This document shows positions 31,295 to 42,757 of a stretch of 64,000 nt of DNA, piece after piece. Position numbers and translations under genes: made by a program. Source of the DNA: Chionoecetes opilio (lineage: Eukaryota; Arthropoda; Malacostraca; Decapoda; Majidae); NCBI GenBank assembly GCA_016584305.1, contig JACEEZ010025401.1, positions 62,001 to 126,000 of the forward strand, written 5' to 3'. The notes under the pieces were generated by a model. The model saw only the letters and a list, made by a program, of their open reading frames with translations. It had not been told where the DNA came from and did no database searches. Positions within the stretch are counted from its first letter, which is position 1; each line of letters begins with the position of its first letter.

Positions 31295-32867
31295 TTTTTT
31301 AAAAATTTTTTTTTTCCCTTTTCCCTTTCCCTCTCTCTTTTCCTCTCTCTCTCTCTCCCCCCCCGGAAAATCAATTTTTTTTCCTCCTTTTTTTTTTTTT
31401 TTTTTTACGGTTCTTGAAAAGCTGGCGCTGATTAATGGCTCCCGGCGTGTTTTGTTTATTGCAAAATTGTTTCGCTTTTATTAAAAAATTCCTTTTTTCA
31501 TGGCCCCTCCGGGTTAGTTTTGCCTATGAATTGGGGGGGGCTTTTACCCCCCATAGGGTCATCCTCCCCTTTGGGGTAATAAAATGGGCCTAAAAATCTG
31601 GGGGGGAATGGAACCCAATGTCATCCTTCCCGGGGGATATTGGGTTATTTTTAAGGATGGGGAATTGGTCCCCAATCACCGCGGGGGGGCGGGGGTTTGG
31701 GAGGGGGTTTATCCCGGGATCAAAAATTTTAGGGGTACGCCTTTGGGGCGTTTGGGGCTTTTTTTTAAATAAAATTTTTTAGGAAAAAAAAAAAAAGGGG
31801 AGAAAAGGGGCGGACAAAAAAAAAGGGAGAGAAGGGGAAAAAAAAAGAGAGAGAGGGAGAGAGAAGAGAAAAAGAAGAGAAGAGAGAAGAGAGAAAGAGA
31901 GAAAAATGGGAGAGAGAGAGAAGAGAGAGAGGAGAGAGAAAAGGGGGAGTTAAAAAAAATTTTTTAAAAAAGAGGAAAAGAAGAGAGAGAGAGAGGAGGG
32001 GGGAAAGGAAGAGAAAAAAAAGAGGAAAGAAGGGGAGGAGAGAGAGAGAGAGAGAGAGGAGGAGAGAGAGGAGGGGAGAAGAGGGGAGGGGAGAGAGAGA
32101 AGAGAGAAGGGTGGAAACAGTAAAAGATTAATGAGGGAAAATGTTTGGGAGTGGGGCCCTAAATCTGCTCTACGTGAAAAACAGTTAGTGCCACCTGCAG
32201 TCATGCGCCAGGGGGCATAGTTACAAATTATAGCTCACTATGTTTTTTATGTGTCACTGAGAGATACCCCAAGTTTATAATCATAAATGTATAACTCCCC
32301 TGTTTCCGCGTTGTTTTAAAGTTTTGTATCTGCAAGTATAGACGGTTTCAAATTTACCCTCGTTTTTTTTCGGGCGACGACAACGGCGGGAGGGCCCTTA
32401 AAAATAAAATTGATGGCGACCCCTTTGTGTAGCCCCTTTCCAAAGTCGCCCCTTGTTTTTTTTTGCAGTTTTTTTCTTTATAGCCTATTAAACACAGATG
32501 AAGACCAAAAAGCCACTCCCAGATACCCCTTCTGCTTTTCCCGAAAAACAAGATGTAAAAATGTAACTATTAACGCCCCACACGTCTGTTTTCAGAAAAA
32601 AAAAGTTTTCCCGGGACTTTAGTGTTTTTTTACGGTAGAGTCGAAAGGGATCGATCACGTTTACTTACATTTTACCATGGAACCTAGAGGGAAGTGCTAT
32701 CGTACATTTTGAGGAGGAAGGTTTTTTTACTACAAGTATAACGGTGAAGGTGACCTTTTCTCCCATAAATACTAAATAATTATTTTGTTGAATTATATTT
32801 TTATATGTTCCGAATACGTATAAGACATGAGAAGAGAGAAAGATGAGAAGAAGAGAGAGAGAGGAGA

Positions 32868-32936
<69 letters not shown>

Positions 32937-32938
32937 AC

Positions 32939-33015
<77 letters not shown>

Positions 33016-33050
33016 AAAATGAGGGAAAGGAAGGAAAGACAGTGACAAGA
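31295..33050. repeat. Low-quality block with (GA)n tracts
   Basis: T runs and G runs at 31,295-31,800 are followed by imperfect (GA)n at 31,840-32,115, a short unique stretch, and a second (GA)n at 32,835-33,022. No gene was supported. Confidence 0.85.
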
Positions 33051-33729
33051 ATGTGACTTATATGACGGAACATTAGTAGTAGTAGCGCTGATGGATGAAT
33101 GTAGAAAGGAGACAAACCTGGCTCTAAAACTATCTAGTCTAATAAAGAAGGAAATGTTTGATGTGCCGTTAAAAAGACAAAGTAGGGTCGGTCTCAGTCA
33201 TCATCAGCAAGTAAACAACAACACTGAAGTCCCCAAACCTTGTGTTTATATGCAAGGACAGATGCCTGGAGAAGACAAGAGACTTTTGGAGGAAGGAAGG
33301 AGGAGGAAGAGGAAGAAGGGACGAAGTAGGAAGTGAAGGAGAGGAAATGGAGGACGAAGCACTGACCCAAGAGGTGCAATGGTGTGGGCAGCGTACAGGC
33401 CACCACCACACAGCAAGAAGTAGGGATAAGTGAAGACCATACCTACTATAGACAAGAACCAGACACAGCAAGACTTAGAGAACATACTGTGGGGACGAGG
33501 TGGGGGAGGCTGAGGAAGCTGGGCAACAGAGGAAGTGAGTTGGGAGAAGGAGGAGGAGCCATGAGGGAGCCGAGCCCGCAGCCACAGAGGAGGACACAAC
33601 ACCCGCTGGGGTGAACAGGGAGCCAGGCCCAAGGAACAGAGGCCCAGACAGCCCACGAGGGGACGAGTCCCCAGCCGCAGAGGGGAAACACTGTATGGTA
33701 TAGGGGAAAGAGGAACTGACGTCAGTGAT

Positions 33730-34085
33730 AGGAGGCCAGAACAGTTAGCAGAGGAGCAGAGCCCAGCCGCAGAGGAGGACGACAATAGCGGCCATTAGAG
33801 AAAGAGGACCCACTACAAGGAGGCCAGACCAGCCTGCAATAGATCAGAGTCCTCAACCGCTGAGGAGGACGACTACGGCGGCCACCGGGGACCGAGGTCC
33901 CACTACAAAAAGGGCCAGATCAGTCTGCAAGGGAGCAGAGTCCTCAACCGCTGGAGAGGACGACTACGGCGGCCACCGGGACCGAGGTCCCACTACAAGA
34001 AGGCCAGATCGTCTGCAAGGGAGCAGAGTCCCCAACCACGAGGAGGACGACTACGGCGGCCACCGAGAACCAAGGAGCCAGAGCA
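33730..34085 (+). repeat. About 96-bp tandem repeat, four copies
   Basis: Units share GAGGACGACTACGGCGGCCA, CCGAGGTCCCACTACAA and GGGAGCAGAGTCC(T/C)CAACC. They sit immediately upstream of the LINE C SGNH region and are probably part of its first ORF, since a Glu-Asp-Asp-Tyr-Gly-Gly-His reading recurs. Confidence 0.85.
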
Positions 34086-34194
34086 AGAGAGAGGAGGAAG
34101 ACCTGCAAGCCCAGGCGGCAACGACACCCTGGTTGGGAGTCGGCCGGTGGGCATGGAAGATGGTCACCGAAGGCAGAGACTACGTCCTGAAGAG

Positions 34195-34738
34195 ATCCGG
34201 TAAGTGGAAAGAAGGATATGTTGTTTGGGACAGTATCCTAAGAGGGCTCGGTAAAGAGATACAGGGTCTGACGAGCGAGTTTCTATAGGATAGAGGATAA
34301 ATGTTTACCAGGAGCTAACATCAGGACCATACGCGAAAAGGTGAGACAACACCTAAGCGAGATGGAGCCGGAGGACCTGGTAGTCATAGAGGGAGGTGGC
34401 AACGGTTTGTTAGAGGTAGGAGGAGAAAAGACAGTGAAGGCTTTCGAGGAAATGGTAGAGATGGTGAAGAGAAAGGTACGGCAGAGCCCCCTGGTGGTGT
34501 GTATCCCCATGAGGCAAGGGAAGGAGGCCTCACTGTATGGTGCAAAGAGAAGGTGGGTGAATAAGAAGTGTGTAGAGCAGCTGGAGAATTGGGCGTGTGA
34601 TGGTTTACAGCTGTGGGAAAGGATGAGTTGGAACCAGGTGTGGTCACGAGATGGCATACACATGTCTAACGTGGGGAAGGTGTGGATGGCGTGGAATGTA
34701 GCAGAGTGGGCTCAACAGAAGGAGAGTGACCAGGCATA
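34195..34738 (+). pseudogene. LINE C SGNH/GDSL-like domain
   Basis: In two frames: VVWDSILRGLG (block I-like D-S), then after stops at about 34,290 ANIRTIREKVRQHLSEMEPE, DLVVIEGGGNGLLEV (block III-like G-G-N) and WSRDGIHMSNVGK (block V-like D-x-x-H). Such esterase-like domains are known in the first ORF of some CR1 LINEs. A catalytic role here is inference. Confidence 0.6.
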
Positions 34739-34804
34739 GGGAAGGGAGAGTAGAGGAGGAATGCTGCTTGCCTTACTGAACACAAGGGGATGGAGTGAAG
34801 GAAA

Positions 34805-35460
34805 ATGGAGGACACTGATAGAAGAGGGAAAGGAGTATGTGAGACAGGATGGCATGACAGCATTGAGTGGGACGAAGGAGGTTGGGTAGGAATAGGCAGA
34901 GGAAGGAAGGTAGGAGAAAAAAAAGGAGGAGGTGCAGGAATACTTATGAAAGAGAAGGCAGGAAGAACTATTGAAGAAATAAACCCAACTAGTGATATAG
35001 AAAACCAGCTAGGTTATAATAAAGGAGATATAGTAACGGTAAAAGTTAGGGAACAGAAAGAAGTCTGGTGGGTGACAGTAGTGTACATGGGAGTAGAAGG
35101 TCGAGGAAATCAGGAAGACAATAGAAAGCTGTTTGAGGCGATGCTTAAGATCAAAGAAAAGGTCGGGAGGGACAAGTGGGTGATAATGGGCGACATGAAT
35201 GGTCATATCGGCCTGATGGAGGAAAGAGTCAACAGGAACGGAGAGATGTTATTAGATTTGCTGAAATGTCGGGCTGTAGAATAAAGAATTGGGAGTTTAG
35301 AAACCCAGCAACATGAGAGACAGAAACAACGAGTCGGCGATAGATTACATACTTGTCAATGAGTCTGTAGATAGACAAGGATGCAGGATTTGAAAAATGA
35401 GACGTAGATATATCAGATCATAGCATGATAGGGATCACGTGTGGAAACACAGGGAAGAAA
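34805..35460 (+). pseudogene. LINE C endonuclease
   Basis: Contains GGGAGILMKEKAGRTIEEI, VWWVTVVYMGVEGRGNQED and WVIMGDMNGHIG (catalytic GD.N.H), a stop at 35,282, then IDYILVNESVDRQGCR and DHSMIGITCG in shifted frames. EEP-fold nicking enzyme. Confidence 0.8.
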
Positions 35461-36129
35461 ATAAAGCCAAGAAGGTAATATGGAAAGAAAAATGGGATTG
35501 TGAAAACGCTAACTGGATAGAGTATTGTCGAGGAATGGAGAATACCATGCCAGGAGATACAGAAGGGATTGGGAGCACTGTTAGTGAGTGGGAACAAGGA
35601 TCAAGAACGTCATTAGACAGGAAGCCAAGAAAGCGATAGGAACAAAGAAATTCAAAATAGGAAAAACGAGGCTCAAAGTTGGTGGATAAGGAGGTCGGAC
35701 AGGCAATACGAGATAGGAAAAAAGAGAACAGGAAACAGAGAAGTTTGGCCAAATTAGCAAGACTTCAAGGGGGGAGGTATGAGGAAGAATGGAGGGAGGC
35801 TTGGGATGATACCAAGAGGCTAGAAAAGAGCCCAGTCCTTAATTAGAAAGAAGATAGGAATGTGGGAAGAAGAACAGGCACAGGTACTTTGTAATATGCC
35901 TAGAAGAGAAAGAGAAAAGGAAGGATGGAGAAGACTGAAGAGAAACCTAGGTGGGGCCAGTGGGCACCAAGAAGTTAGGCTGAAGATGGAAGACAGAGAG
36001 GTAACAAGAGAGGAAGAGATTATACCTATAGTGGAAGAATACTGGAGGAAAGTCATATGGAAGAGGAAGAAGTGGAAGAGGATTAGGGAACTTGGTTATC
36101 TACAGTGAAGAAAGAGAAATGGAAAGAAT

Positions 36130-37420
36130 AGTAATAGAGGAGCAGGATGTAGCCTCTGCTATAAAGCAATTAAGATAGGGAAAGCAGGAGGAACGGATGG
36201 AATCATAGGGGAATTCATAAAGTATGGAGGAGAAGGGTTGAAACTAGCTCTAGTTAATCTGTTTAGAGAGATGTTGGAGAAAGGTGAGGTGCCCCAAGAC
36301 TGGAAAAGGAGTAGGGTGACACTTATACATAAAGGAGGAGGGAAGCCAAAAGAGGAATAGGAAATTACAGACCCATAGCAGTGATGAACGTACTGGCCAA
36401 GGTATTTGGGTGGGTGATAAACAACAAGCTAATGTCATGGCTGGAGGAAGATAAGGTGCTGGGAGAAGAGCAAAATGGGTTCAGAAAAAATAGAGGAGGT
36501 TTAGAAAACTTGTTGGTGATAAAGGAAATCATAGAAAGGAGCCGGAGGGGAGATGAGGAACTGTACCTAGTATTTATAGATATTGAGAAAGCATACGACT
36601 CGGTTGATAGAGGAAAATTAATGAGACTATTGGCACACCTAGGAGTAGATGATAAGGTGGTGCAGGTAATTAGGGAGTTATATAAGGAAAATGAGGTAAA
36701 GTTCACACTAGGAGATATCAGCACAGGATGGATGAAGAATAACATAGGAGTCCGGCAGGGATGTATTATCTCTCCAACACTCTTCAACATCTACTTGGAG
36801 GAACTGATAGGGAGGATCAGAAAGTCAGAGAAGGGAGTCAGAGTAGGGAATAGAAAACTAGGATGTTTAGCCTATGCAGACGATGTAGTTCTCATGGCAG
36901 AGAGGAAGGAAGACATGGAGGAGTTGCTGGGAATAGTCAACAGTTATGGAAGGGAATGGAACATTAGGTTCAGTGTCAGGAAGTGTAAGGTGATGGAGTT
37001 CAACAGCAGAGAGGAAGGTCAATGGGTTCTAGGGAACAACATTCTAGAGGTGATTGATAGGTATACATACTTAGGACTGGAAGTAAGTAAGGAAGGAGTT
37101 GGAGGAGAAAGACAAAGGAAAACTAATGAGGGAAAGGCTAGGAGGATGACAGGCATGATCATTAACGGAGGAAGTAGGACAATTAACAATATGAGTAGGT
37201 AGGAGTCTTTGGAAAGGAATGGCAGTGCCATATTGCTTGTATGGGTCTGAGATAACATATTATCGGGAGGGAGATATACTAAGCTAGAGAGGACACAGAA
37301 CATTATGGGTAGATGGGATTGGGAGCCCCAACCAGCACAGCTGTGAGGCCATTCGAGGAGATATGGGTGGAGCACCTTCAGGGAAAGGATTTTAAAAGGG
37401 AAACTTAATATGCTGAAGAA
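36130..37420 (+). pseudogene. LINE C reverse transcriptase
   Basis: AGGTDGIIGEFIKYGGEG, VPQDWKRSRVTLIHKGGG, NYRPIAVMNVLAKVFGWVI, NGFRKNRGGLENLLVIKEI, VFIDIEKAYDSVDR (first Asp), VRQGCIISPTLFNIYLEEL and LAYADDVVLMAE (catalytic Asp pair), then the thumb (YTYLGLEVS). The main frame is 36,381-37,202; the start is broken near 36,357 and a stop occurs at 37,200. Confidence 0.88.
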
Positions 37421-37444
37421 AATAGAGGGACTTAGTGAGGATAG

Positions 37445-38044
37445 ATGGGTGAAGCAGATTCTGAAGGAGGTTGGGACGAGCTCAACATGGATAAAGGAAT
37501 TAGAGAGGTGGAAAAGGAGGAAAACTTAGTAGAAACCTGGGACAGGATAAGAACCAAGGAGGTGAAGATAAGAATAGAAGACAATGGACTAGCGAGGTGG
37601 AGAGCAGGTATGGAGGGTAAATCCACGTTAAAGTGGTACCGCAAGAAAGAAAAGCCTGAGGCACTTCACTGGCATGTAGGTGATTGGGGAAGCAGGCTGC
37701 TGGTGAAGGCAAGAACAGGAACGCTAGAGGTGAAGGCGAGGAGTAGAGATGGACAAGACCAGGCCTGTAGCTTTTGTAGAGGAGCAGTAAGAGAAACTAC
37801 AGAACACCTAATAATAGAGTGTGGTAGGTATGAGCAGGAGAGGAGGAGGCTGGTACAATCCATAGTAGGAGTGATAGGGGAAGGAGAATGGGAGAGAAGG
37901 ATGCACGAGGTGGATGGGGGAATCCTTACTGTGCTAGGACTGTATGGCAGTAAGGAAGAGAGAAAGCAAATTGTAGAGATAACTAAGGTGTTTTTGAAGA
38001 AGGCTTGGGAGGAAAGATTGCGTGGGAATGTAGAAGATGTCTAG
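37445..38044 (+). pseudogene. LINE C C-terminal region with zinc finger
   Basis: A 199-codon frame including KWYRKKEKPEALHWHVGDWG and the metal-binding pattern CSFCRGAVRETTEHLIIECG (C-x2-C...H-x4-C), a typical C-terminal nucleic-acid-binding element of LINE ORF2. Ends at a TAG at 38,042. Confidence 0.82.
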
Positions 38045-38413
38045 GAGGGTAGGTGATAGGAGGGACTTATATCTATGTATATACTGCCCTGTTGTGCCCT
38101 TCTCTCCCCACAGGTGGCAGAGAAAGAAAGGCACGCAGAGAGGCAAGAAGGAAGATGTATGTTAAGTTCGACCTCGAGCTTGACAGAGGACCTACAGAGC
38201 GATAATAAGCAAAAAAAGGTCACAAGAAGAAGAAGAAGAAGACTGCCGCAGCCTCGCCCCACCATCACCGCAGCCCCCTCACCCAACTCTATAAACAAGA
38301 AAATAGAAAGGAAATACAGCTATGCATTAAAAGAAAAGCGATTATTGGAAGAGAACAGCAACCCAACATAGGTGCAGGGAAGACTTAGCTAAGCCAGGGC
38401 GCCGCACATCACC

Positions 38414-38487
38414 ATGGACTGCAAGAAGAGGCAGAAATTCCGGGCCGCCTTCAACAAAAAGTTCCCACAGGCCGTGAAACCCGTGAA
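38414..38487 (+). CDS. PIGZ: PIGZ exon 1 (start of GPI mannosyltransferase 4)
   Basis: ACCATGG context at 38,411, then MDCKKRQKFRAAFNKKFPQA and VKPV. The GTAAGA donor is at 38,488. Splicing to 40,761 gives AA|G GTG AAG, keeping the frame into the PIGZ body. The basic N-terminus before the first membrane segment fits a cytosolic ER-membrane-protein start. LINE C ends only about 165 bp upstream, so the promoter must be short or inside the LINE. Confidence 0.78.
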
Positions 38488-39959
38488 GTAAGACACTAGG
38501 GAAGGGATATGGGGGATGCTTTTCAATACTTGCACCGCTTATATATTATAGCTGCCACACATTAATCTCTGTGTTCCCGTAATTATAACGTCAAGGCATA
38601 AGCGCGGACCTGAATTCCATACTTGCCGAGGTACCTGGAACTTTAGTCAACCGAAATTATTGTCCGTCGACGATTTCCAATTTTTCAGGTCGACGAGTGT
38701 TTTTATTTTCTACGACTCTTCCAGTTCATTATCTTGATATTACAGTACCCAATATATATAGTATATTTATTAAATCAGCTTTTACCCGTGTTTCTGCATT
38801 CAGGGATTAAGTACCAGCAACAGCTTGAACAGTTTGGTTAGGTTAGGTTAGTAAACAAGCAGGGACGGCATCTCCCCATCTAGGACAGGTTACGTAACCA
38901 CTATGTATTGTATTAAACTGTTGTTTTAGTGTTTTGGGACAAGCAAAAAATCTGTCCAATAATGAAATACCCTTTATTCTCCCTGTTCATGTATTACAAG
39001 TAGAACTGTCGCCAAAAAATTCCACGTCGACGAGAGTTCTCGGTTGGTGTTTCGACAGGAATTCCGGTCGACAATAATTCCACAAAACCTTACCGAAGAG
39101 ATCACCACACTCATAACACTTTTTGTTGTTGTGGCACTTCACTTTTGTGTGACCATCAGGTGTCTGATCTTGTATGTCATTTCCTATACATTAAGATTTC
39201 CAGGTGGCATAGATAGCCTGTTAATGCCTGCAGTGCCGGGGTATCCCACGTCCATGGACTGAAACCCTGCACCGAGTCGCTTGCTGTTACCGTACATTCT
39301 TCTTATATTTTGCAGTCTATTTATTGCCCACATGTGTATATATGTACCTATATTATCTTTTATTTGCTTGAGTACTTAACCCTTGCACGTCACCATTGTC
39401 ATTCACTTTTTGTTGTCCCGCGTAAACCCATTGTCACCCGAATTGTCACGCGCGGGTAAAAAAGTTATACTTCCACCGCGTCTAGAAACTAAACTATCAA
39501 AGGTATCGAGTTCAATTATGTTTCGTTTTTAAGCTAAGATAATTTCCTATATCATACAATGTTCAAAAAATACGTTAGCGTGAAAGTAACTTACAAAACC
39601 TCGAGTTAGAAGTGAAAAAAAAAAAAAAATAACACCTTGCGGCAAAAAATAATATGCCAAAAATCAACTTATCATCATAGAAGATTTTTCTACATTCCAT
39701 GACATAGCTGAATAAATTTCCCTTCCAATGAAGTATAATATATTGTAATTCGCTCAAAAATAAAGCCATACAACGAAGTGAAAGATAGCGTAAAGTTGGT
39801 TTTTTTAATAAATATATTGTATAATATAATATTATACAATATTATATTATACAAAATATATTTTAATATAATATATTGTAATTCGCTCCAACGGTCAAGT
39901 GAATCTCACGTCAACCGCGCGCTTTTTAAGATTTTTAATAAATATTTAAAAAATTTATT

Positions 39960-40570
39960 TTTGGATGACGCTCAAAGACGTCATTTGTACGTATGGACTA
40001 CACGTACCGGATGACGCTCAAAGATGTCATTTGTACGTATGGACTACACGTACCGGATGACGCTCAAAGACGTCATTTGTACGTATGGCCTACACGTACC
40101 GGATGACGCTCAAAGACGTCATTTGTACGTATGGCCTACACGTACCGGATGACGCTCAAAGATGTCATTTGTACGTATGGCCTACACGTACCGGATGACG
40201 CTCAAAGACGTCATTTGTACGTATGGCCTACACGTACCGGATGACGCTCAAAGACGTCATTTGTACGTATGGCCTACACGTACCGGATGACGCTCAAAGA
40301 TGTCATTTGTACGTATGGACTACACGTACCGGATGACGCTCAAAGACGTCATTTGTACGTATGGCCTACACGTACCGGATGACGCTCAAAGACGTCATTT
40401 GTACGTATGGACTACACGTACCGGATGACGCTCAAAGACGTCATTTGTACGTATGGCCTACACGTACCGGATGACGCTCAAAGACGTCATTTGTACGTTG
40501 GATACACGTACCGGATGACGCTCAAAGACGTCATTTGGTACGTATGGCCTACCACGTGACCGGCATTGAC
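39960..40570. repeat. 46-bp satellite, about 13 copies
   Basis: Unit GGATGACGCTCAAAGACGTC, then ATTTGTACGTATGGCCTACA and CGTACC. Copies are almost identical except for two two-state positions (GACGTC/GATGTC; GGCC/GGAC). The last two copies near 40,500-40,600 are degraded. Every unit has a GACGTCA core resembling a CRE half-palindrome. Confidence 0.95.
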
Positions 40571-40671
40571 GGCTCACGTACCGGAGACGCTCATCATTGT
40601 ACGATGCTAGACGGAGACGTGACGTCTTTGACTAAAGGTAGTCTATTTCTCATGTATGTGTATTATGTTTT

Positions 40672-40740
40672 TTTTTTTCCTGTAGTTATACTATGCCTTC
40701 AGGTGAAAATTAAGATTATATTATTATTATTATTTTCCTT
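40672..40740 (+). mobile_element. Repeat 3' end with (ATT)n tail
   Basis: CCTGTAGTTATACTATGCCTTCAGGTGAAAATTAAG followed by ATT triplets (written here in parts: CTATGCCTTCAGGTGAAAAT is the core). The same end occurs at 51,735-51,795. Confidence 0.6.
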
Positions 40741-40760
40741 ATTGTGTGTGTGTGTTGCAG

Positions 40761-40879
40761 GGTGAAGGACAGTGCCATCCTGTGGAGCATGCTGGCCCTG
40801 GCGCGCCTCTACCTGGCCACCGTGCAGACGGGCTACATCCACCCGGATGAGTTCCACCAGTCCGTGCAGGTCATGGCGC
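40761..40879 (+). CDS. PIGZ: PIGZ exon 2
   Basis: Acceptor TTGCAG at 40,755-40,760; donor GTGAGT at 40,880. Encodes VKDSAILWSMLALARLYLAT, then VQTGYIHPDEFHQSVQVMA. HPDEFHQS is the conserved luminal HPDE motif of the GT22 mannosyltransferases (PIG-B, PIG-Z, ALG9/12) that carries the catalytic acidic residues. The neighbouring GYIHPDEF..S..VMA context is that of PIG-Z/Smp3. Confidence 0.9.
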
Positions 40880-41198
40880 GTGAGTACTGTGCTTCACTGT
40901 CTGGGCTGCTTCTCAAACACTAGGACCAATAGGCTTGGTTAGCCTCTACCTTATCTTCCCTTGGCTCATTACTTTTGTACTTTGTTGCATATCCTTTTCA
41001 AACTCTTCTCATCTCGAAATTCATACATCTTTCCATTTTACTGCCTTTTAGTCTTCTCAGTGTCATTCAAATGATAATGGCAATGAGTAACAATCCATTG
41101 CAATATCTTTAAGATAAAGCAAATTTATCTAGTCTTTGGATAATTTTCCCAATATTATTAACTCCTCATCCCTCCTCTAACTCCTCATCCTCCTGCAG

Positions 41199-42757
41199 GA
41201 GACATACTGGACATAGACGCCCGCAAGCCCTGGGAATTTCAGTCTGAGAATCCCATCCGCTCAGTCACTTTCTCGGTCCTGGTCTCCCTGCCGTACTTGC
41301 TCCTGAAGTACTTGGCACCGGTGACATCTTACCTCTTTGAGTACGACCTGCTTACGCCCAACACGCTGCTGGTGGCCCCACGACTGTTCATGACACTCCT
41401 GTCCTTCATTGCAGCTATAGCATGTATAAGATAGCCCAGCTGTGCTACTGAGGCCCTGGAGCTGTGTGGAAGTGTTTTGCCAGCTCCTAGTCATGTTGGT
41501 GTATGCCACTCGCACCTTCTCCAACACCCTGGAGCTCATCCTGATGTCTCTGCTGTTGTGGCGGGTCTGTGAGTCCATGATGGACAGCACTAAGGTTATC
41601 CGTAAGGAGACCATCTTGCAGGACCTGTATGATGTTGCTGAAACTGTGCAGGACAAGGTGAAGCTGGCCAGAATGAAGAGCAAGCTGCCACCTTACAACT
41701 ATGTGGACAGCACAGTCATCTCGGTGGTGGTGACTTACGGCACTTTTGTGCGGCCCACCTTTGTGGTGTTTTCCTTTGTGCCCGTAGCGTACTGGCTGCA
41801 GGCGGAAGTGGTCACCCGCGAGGTGAGCTTCTCGCTACTTCAACCTGCTGATTCTTAGCTCCTGCCGGGGGCATGATCACCTTCCTCACGTGTGTGCTTG
41901 CAGATTCCTTCTACTACGGCGCCACCACCACCACGGAGCTGCTCTTCTGGAACGTGACCGGCCATTCCTTGTGGTGACACCTGTCAATTTCTGAGTACAA
42001 TGTACAGGAGGACATCTTGCAGTTCATGCCTGCACCCCCACTACCTGCACCTGCTGGTGAACCTGCCCATGCTGTATGGGGGGTACTGGCCTCTTGGGGC
42101 TGTGGTCCGTATCCAAGTACCTGGTGGCGCTGATTATGGCTCCATGACCAAGAAACCCAAGGTGTTTAGTCTGGCCACCATGCTGCTGGCCTCCTTCATT
42201 GTGCCAGTGTTTATCCTGTCTCTGGTGCCCCACCAGGAACCCCGCTTCCTGATCCCCACACTGCTGCCGCTGGTGCTACTCCACTCGGACGACGTGCTCA
42301 TCCTGACGGGGCGGCGCATCAAGATGACCAAACACTTCCTCTTCCTGGCGTGGCAAGTGTGGAACATCATGTGTGTGTTGTTCTTTGGGTTCCTGCACCA
42401 GGGCGGGGTGACCAAGACTCTCATGCAGGTGCACCAGCATGCTCTGCACCGCCCCCCACACATCAACTCCCACGTGCTCTTCTCCGCCATGTACACTCCC
42501 CCGACCTTCCTGCTGGTGCGCCGCCTCACCGTCACAGCCCAGGCCGTCGACGGCCGCCGCTACCGCATGGAAAGTCGTGTTCACGTAGGGATAGGGGGGG
42601 ACGCGATGGCCGGCAGATTTGCACCGTCTGGCGGCCAAGGTGCACCGGCAGGCTCGCCAGAACTCCACGAGGGATGTGGAGGTGCTCATCTGCCTCCCAG
42701 CCAGTCTGTCGGAAGGGCTGCATCGCGCTACCCCCGACAGCATGTTTATCGGCACCG
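41199..42757 (+). CDS. PIGZ: PIGZ exon 3, with uncorrected frameshifts; 3' end fused to gypsy
   Basis: Acceptor TCCTGCAG at 41,191-41,198; phase fits exon 2 (Arg-Asp-Ile-Leu-Asp). Segments in changing frames: ARKPWEFQSENPIRSVTFSV, SMYKIAQLC, MLVYATRTFSNTLELILMSL, VVVTYGTFVRPTFVVFSFVP, MITFLTCVLADSFYYGATTT, LHPHYLHLLVNLPMLYG and PHQEPRFLIPTLLPLVLLHS (the second GT22 signature), then the C-terminal membrane segments and HVLFSAMYTPPTFLLVRRLT. Shifts fall at homopolymers, e.g. GGGGG at 41,867-41,871, which suggests consensus errors rather than a dead gene. The enzyme adds the fourth mannose to GPI precursors in the ER membrane. After DSMFIGTA at about 42,757 the sequence becomes gypsy integrase antisense, with no stop or polyadenylation signal in between. 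Confidence 0.88.

Larger units (their letters stand above)
34150..38250 (+). mobile_element. LINE C, non-LTR retrotransposon with SGNH-like domain
   Basis: A plus-strand element with, in order, an SGNH-like domain (34.20-34.74 kb), an endonuclease (34.8-35.45 kb), a reverse transcriptase (36.13-37.42 kb) and a C-terminal CCHC-type finger (37.68-38.04 kb). It ends after a 3' untranslated region in a short (AAG)n at 38,221-38,241. Its 5' limit is unclear; the 96-bp repeats may belong to it. Frameshifts and stops interrupt every domain junction. I could not assign a clade. Confidence 0.82.
38488..40760 (+). other. PIGZ intron 1 (2.27 kb)
   Basis: GTAAGA...TTGCAG boundaries. It holds three tandem GGTTA units (38,836-38,850), a TTAACCCTTGCACGTCACC segment at 39,378 like a piggyBac-type end, an AT hairpin near 39,815-39,870, the 46-bp satellite and a repeat 3' end with (ATT)n. 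Confidence 0.75.

Noticed and set aside
33246..33785. 179-codon minus-strand frame with leucine-rich start
   Set aside because: No recognisable domain; lies antisense to the GA-rich leader of LINE C.
38836..38850. Telomere-type GGTTA repeats
   Set aside because: Only three units, inside an intron; common by chance or as an interstitial remnant in arthropods.
39960..40570. CRISPR-like array
   Set aside because: Units abut with no spacers, and the context is a eukaryotic intron; it is an ordinary satellite.
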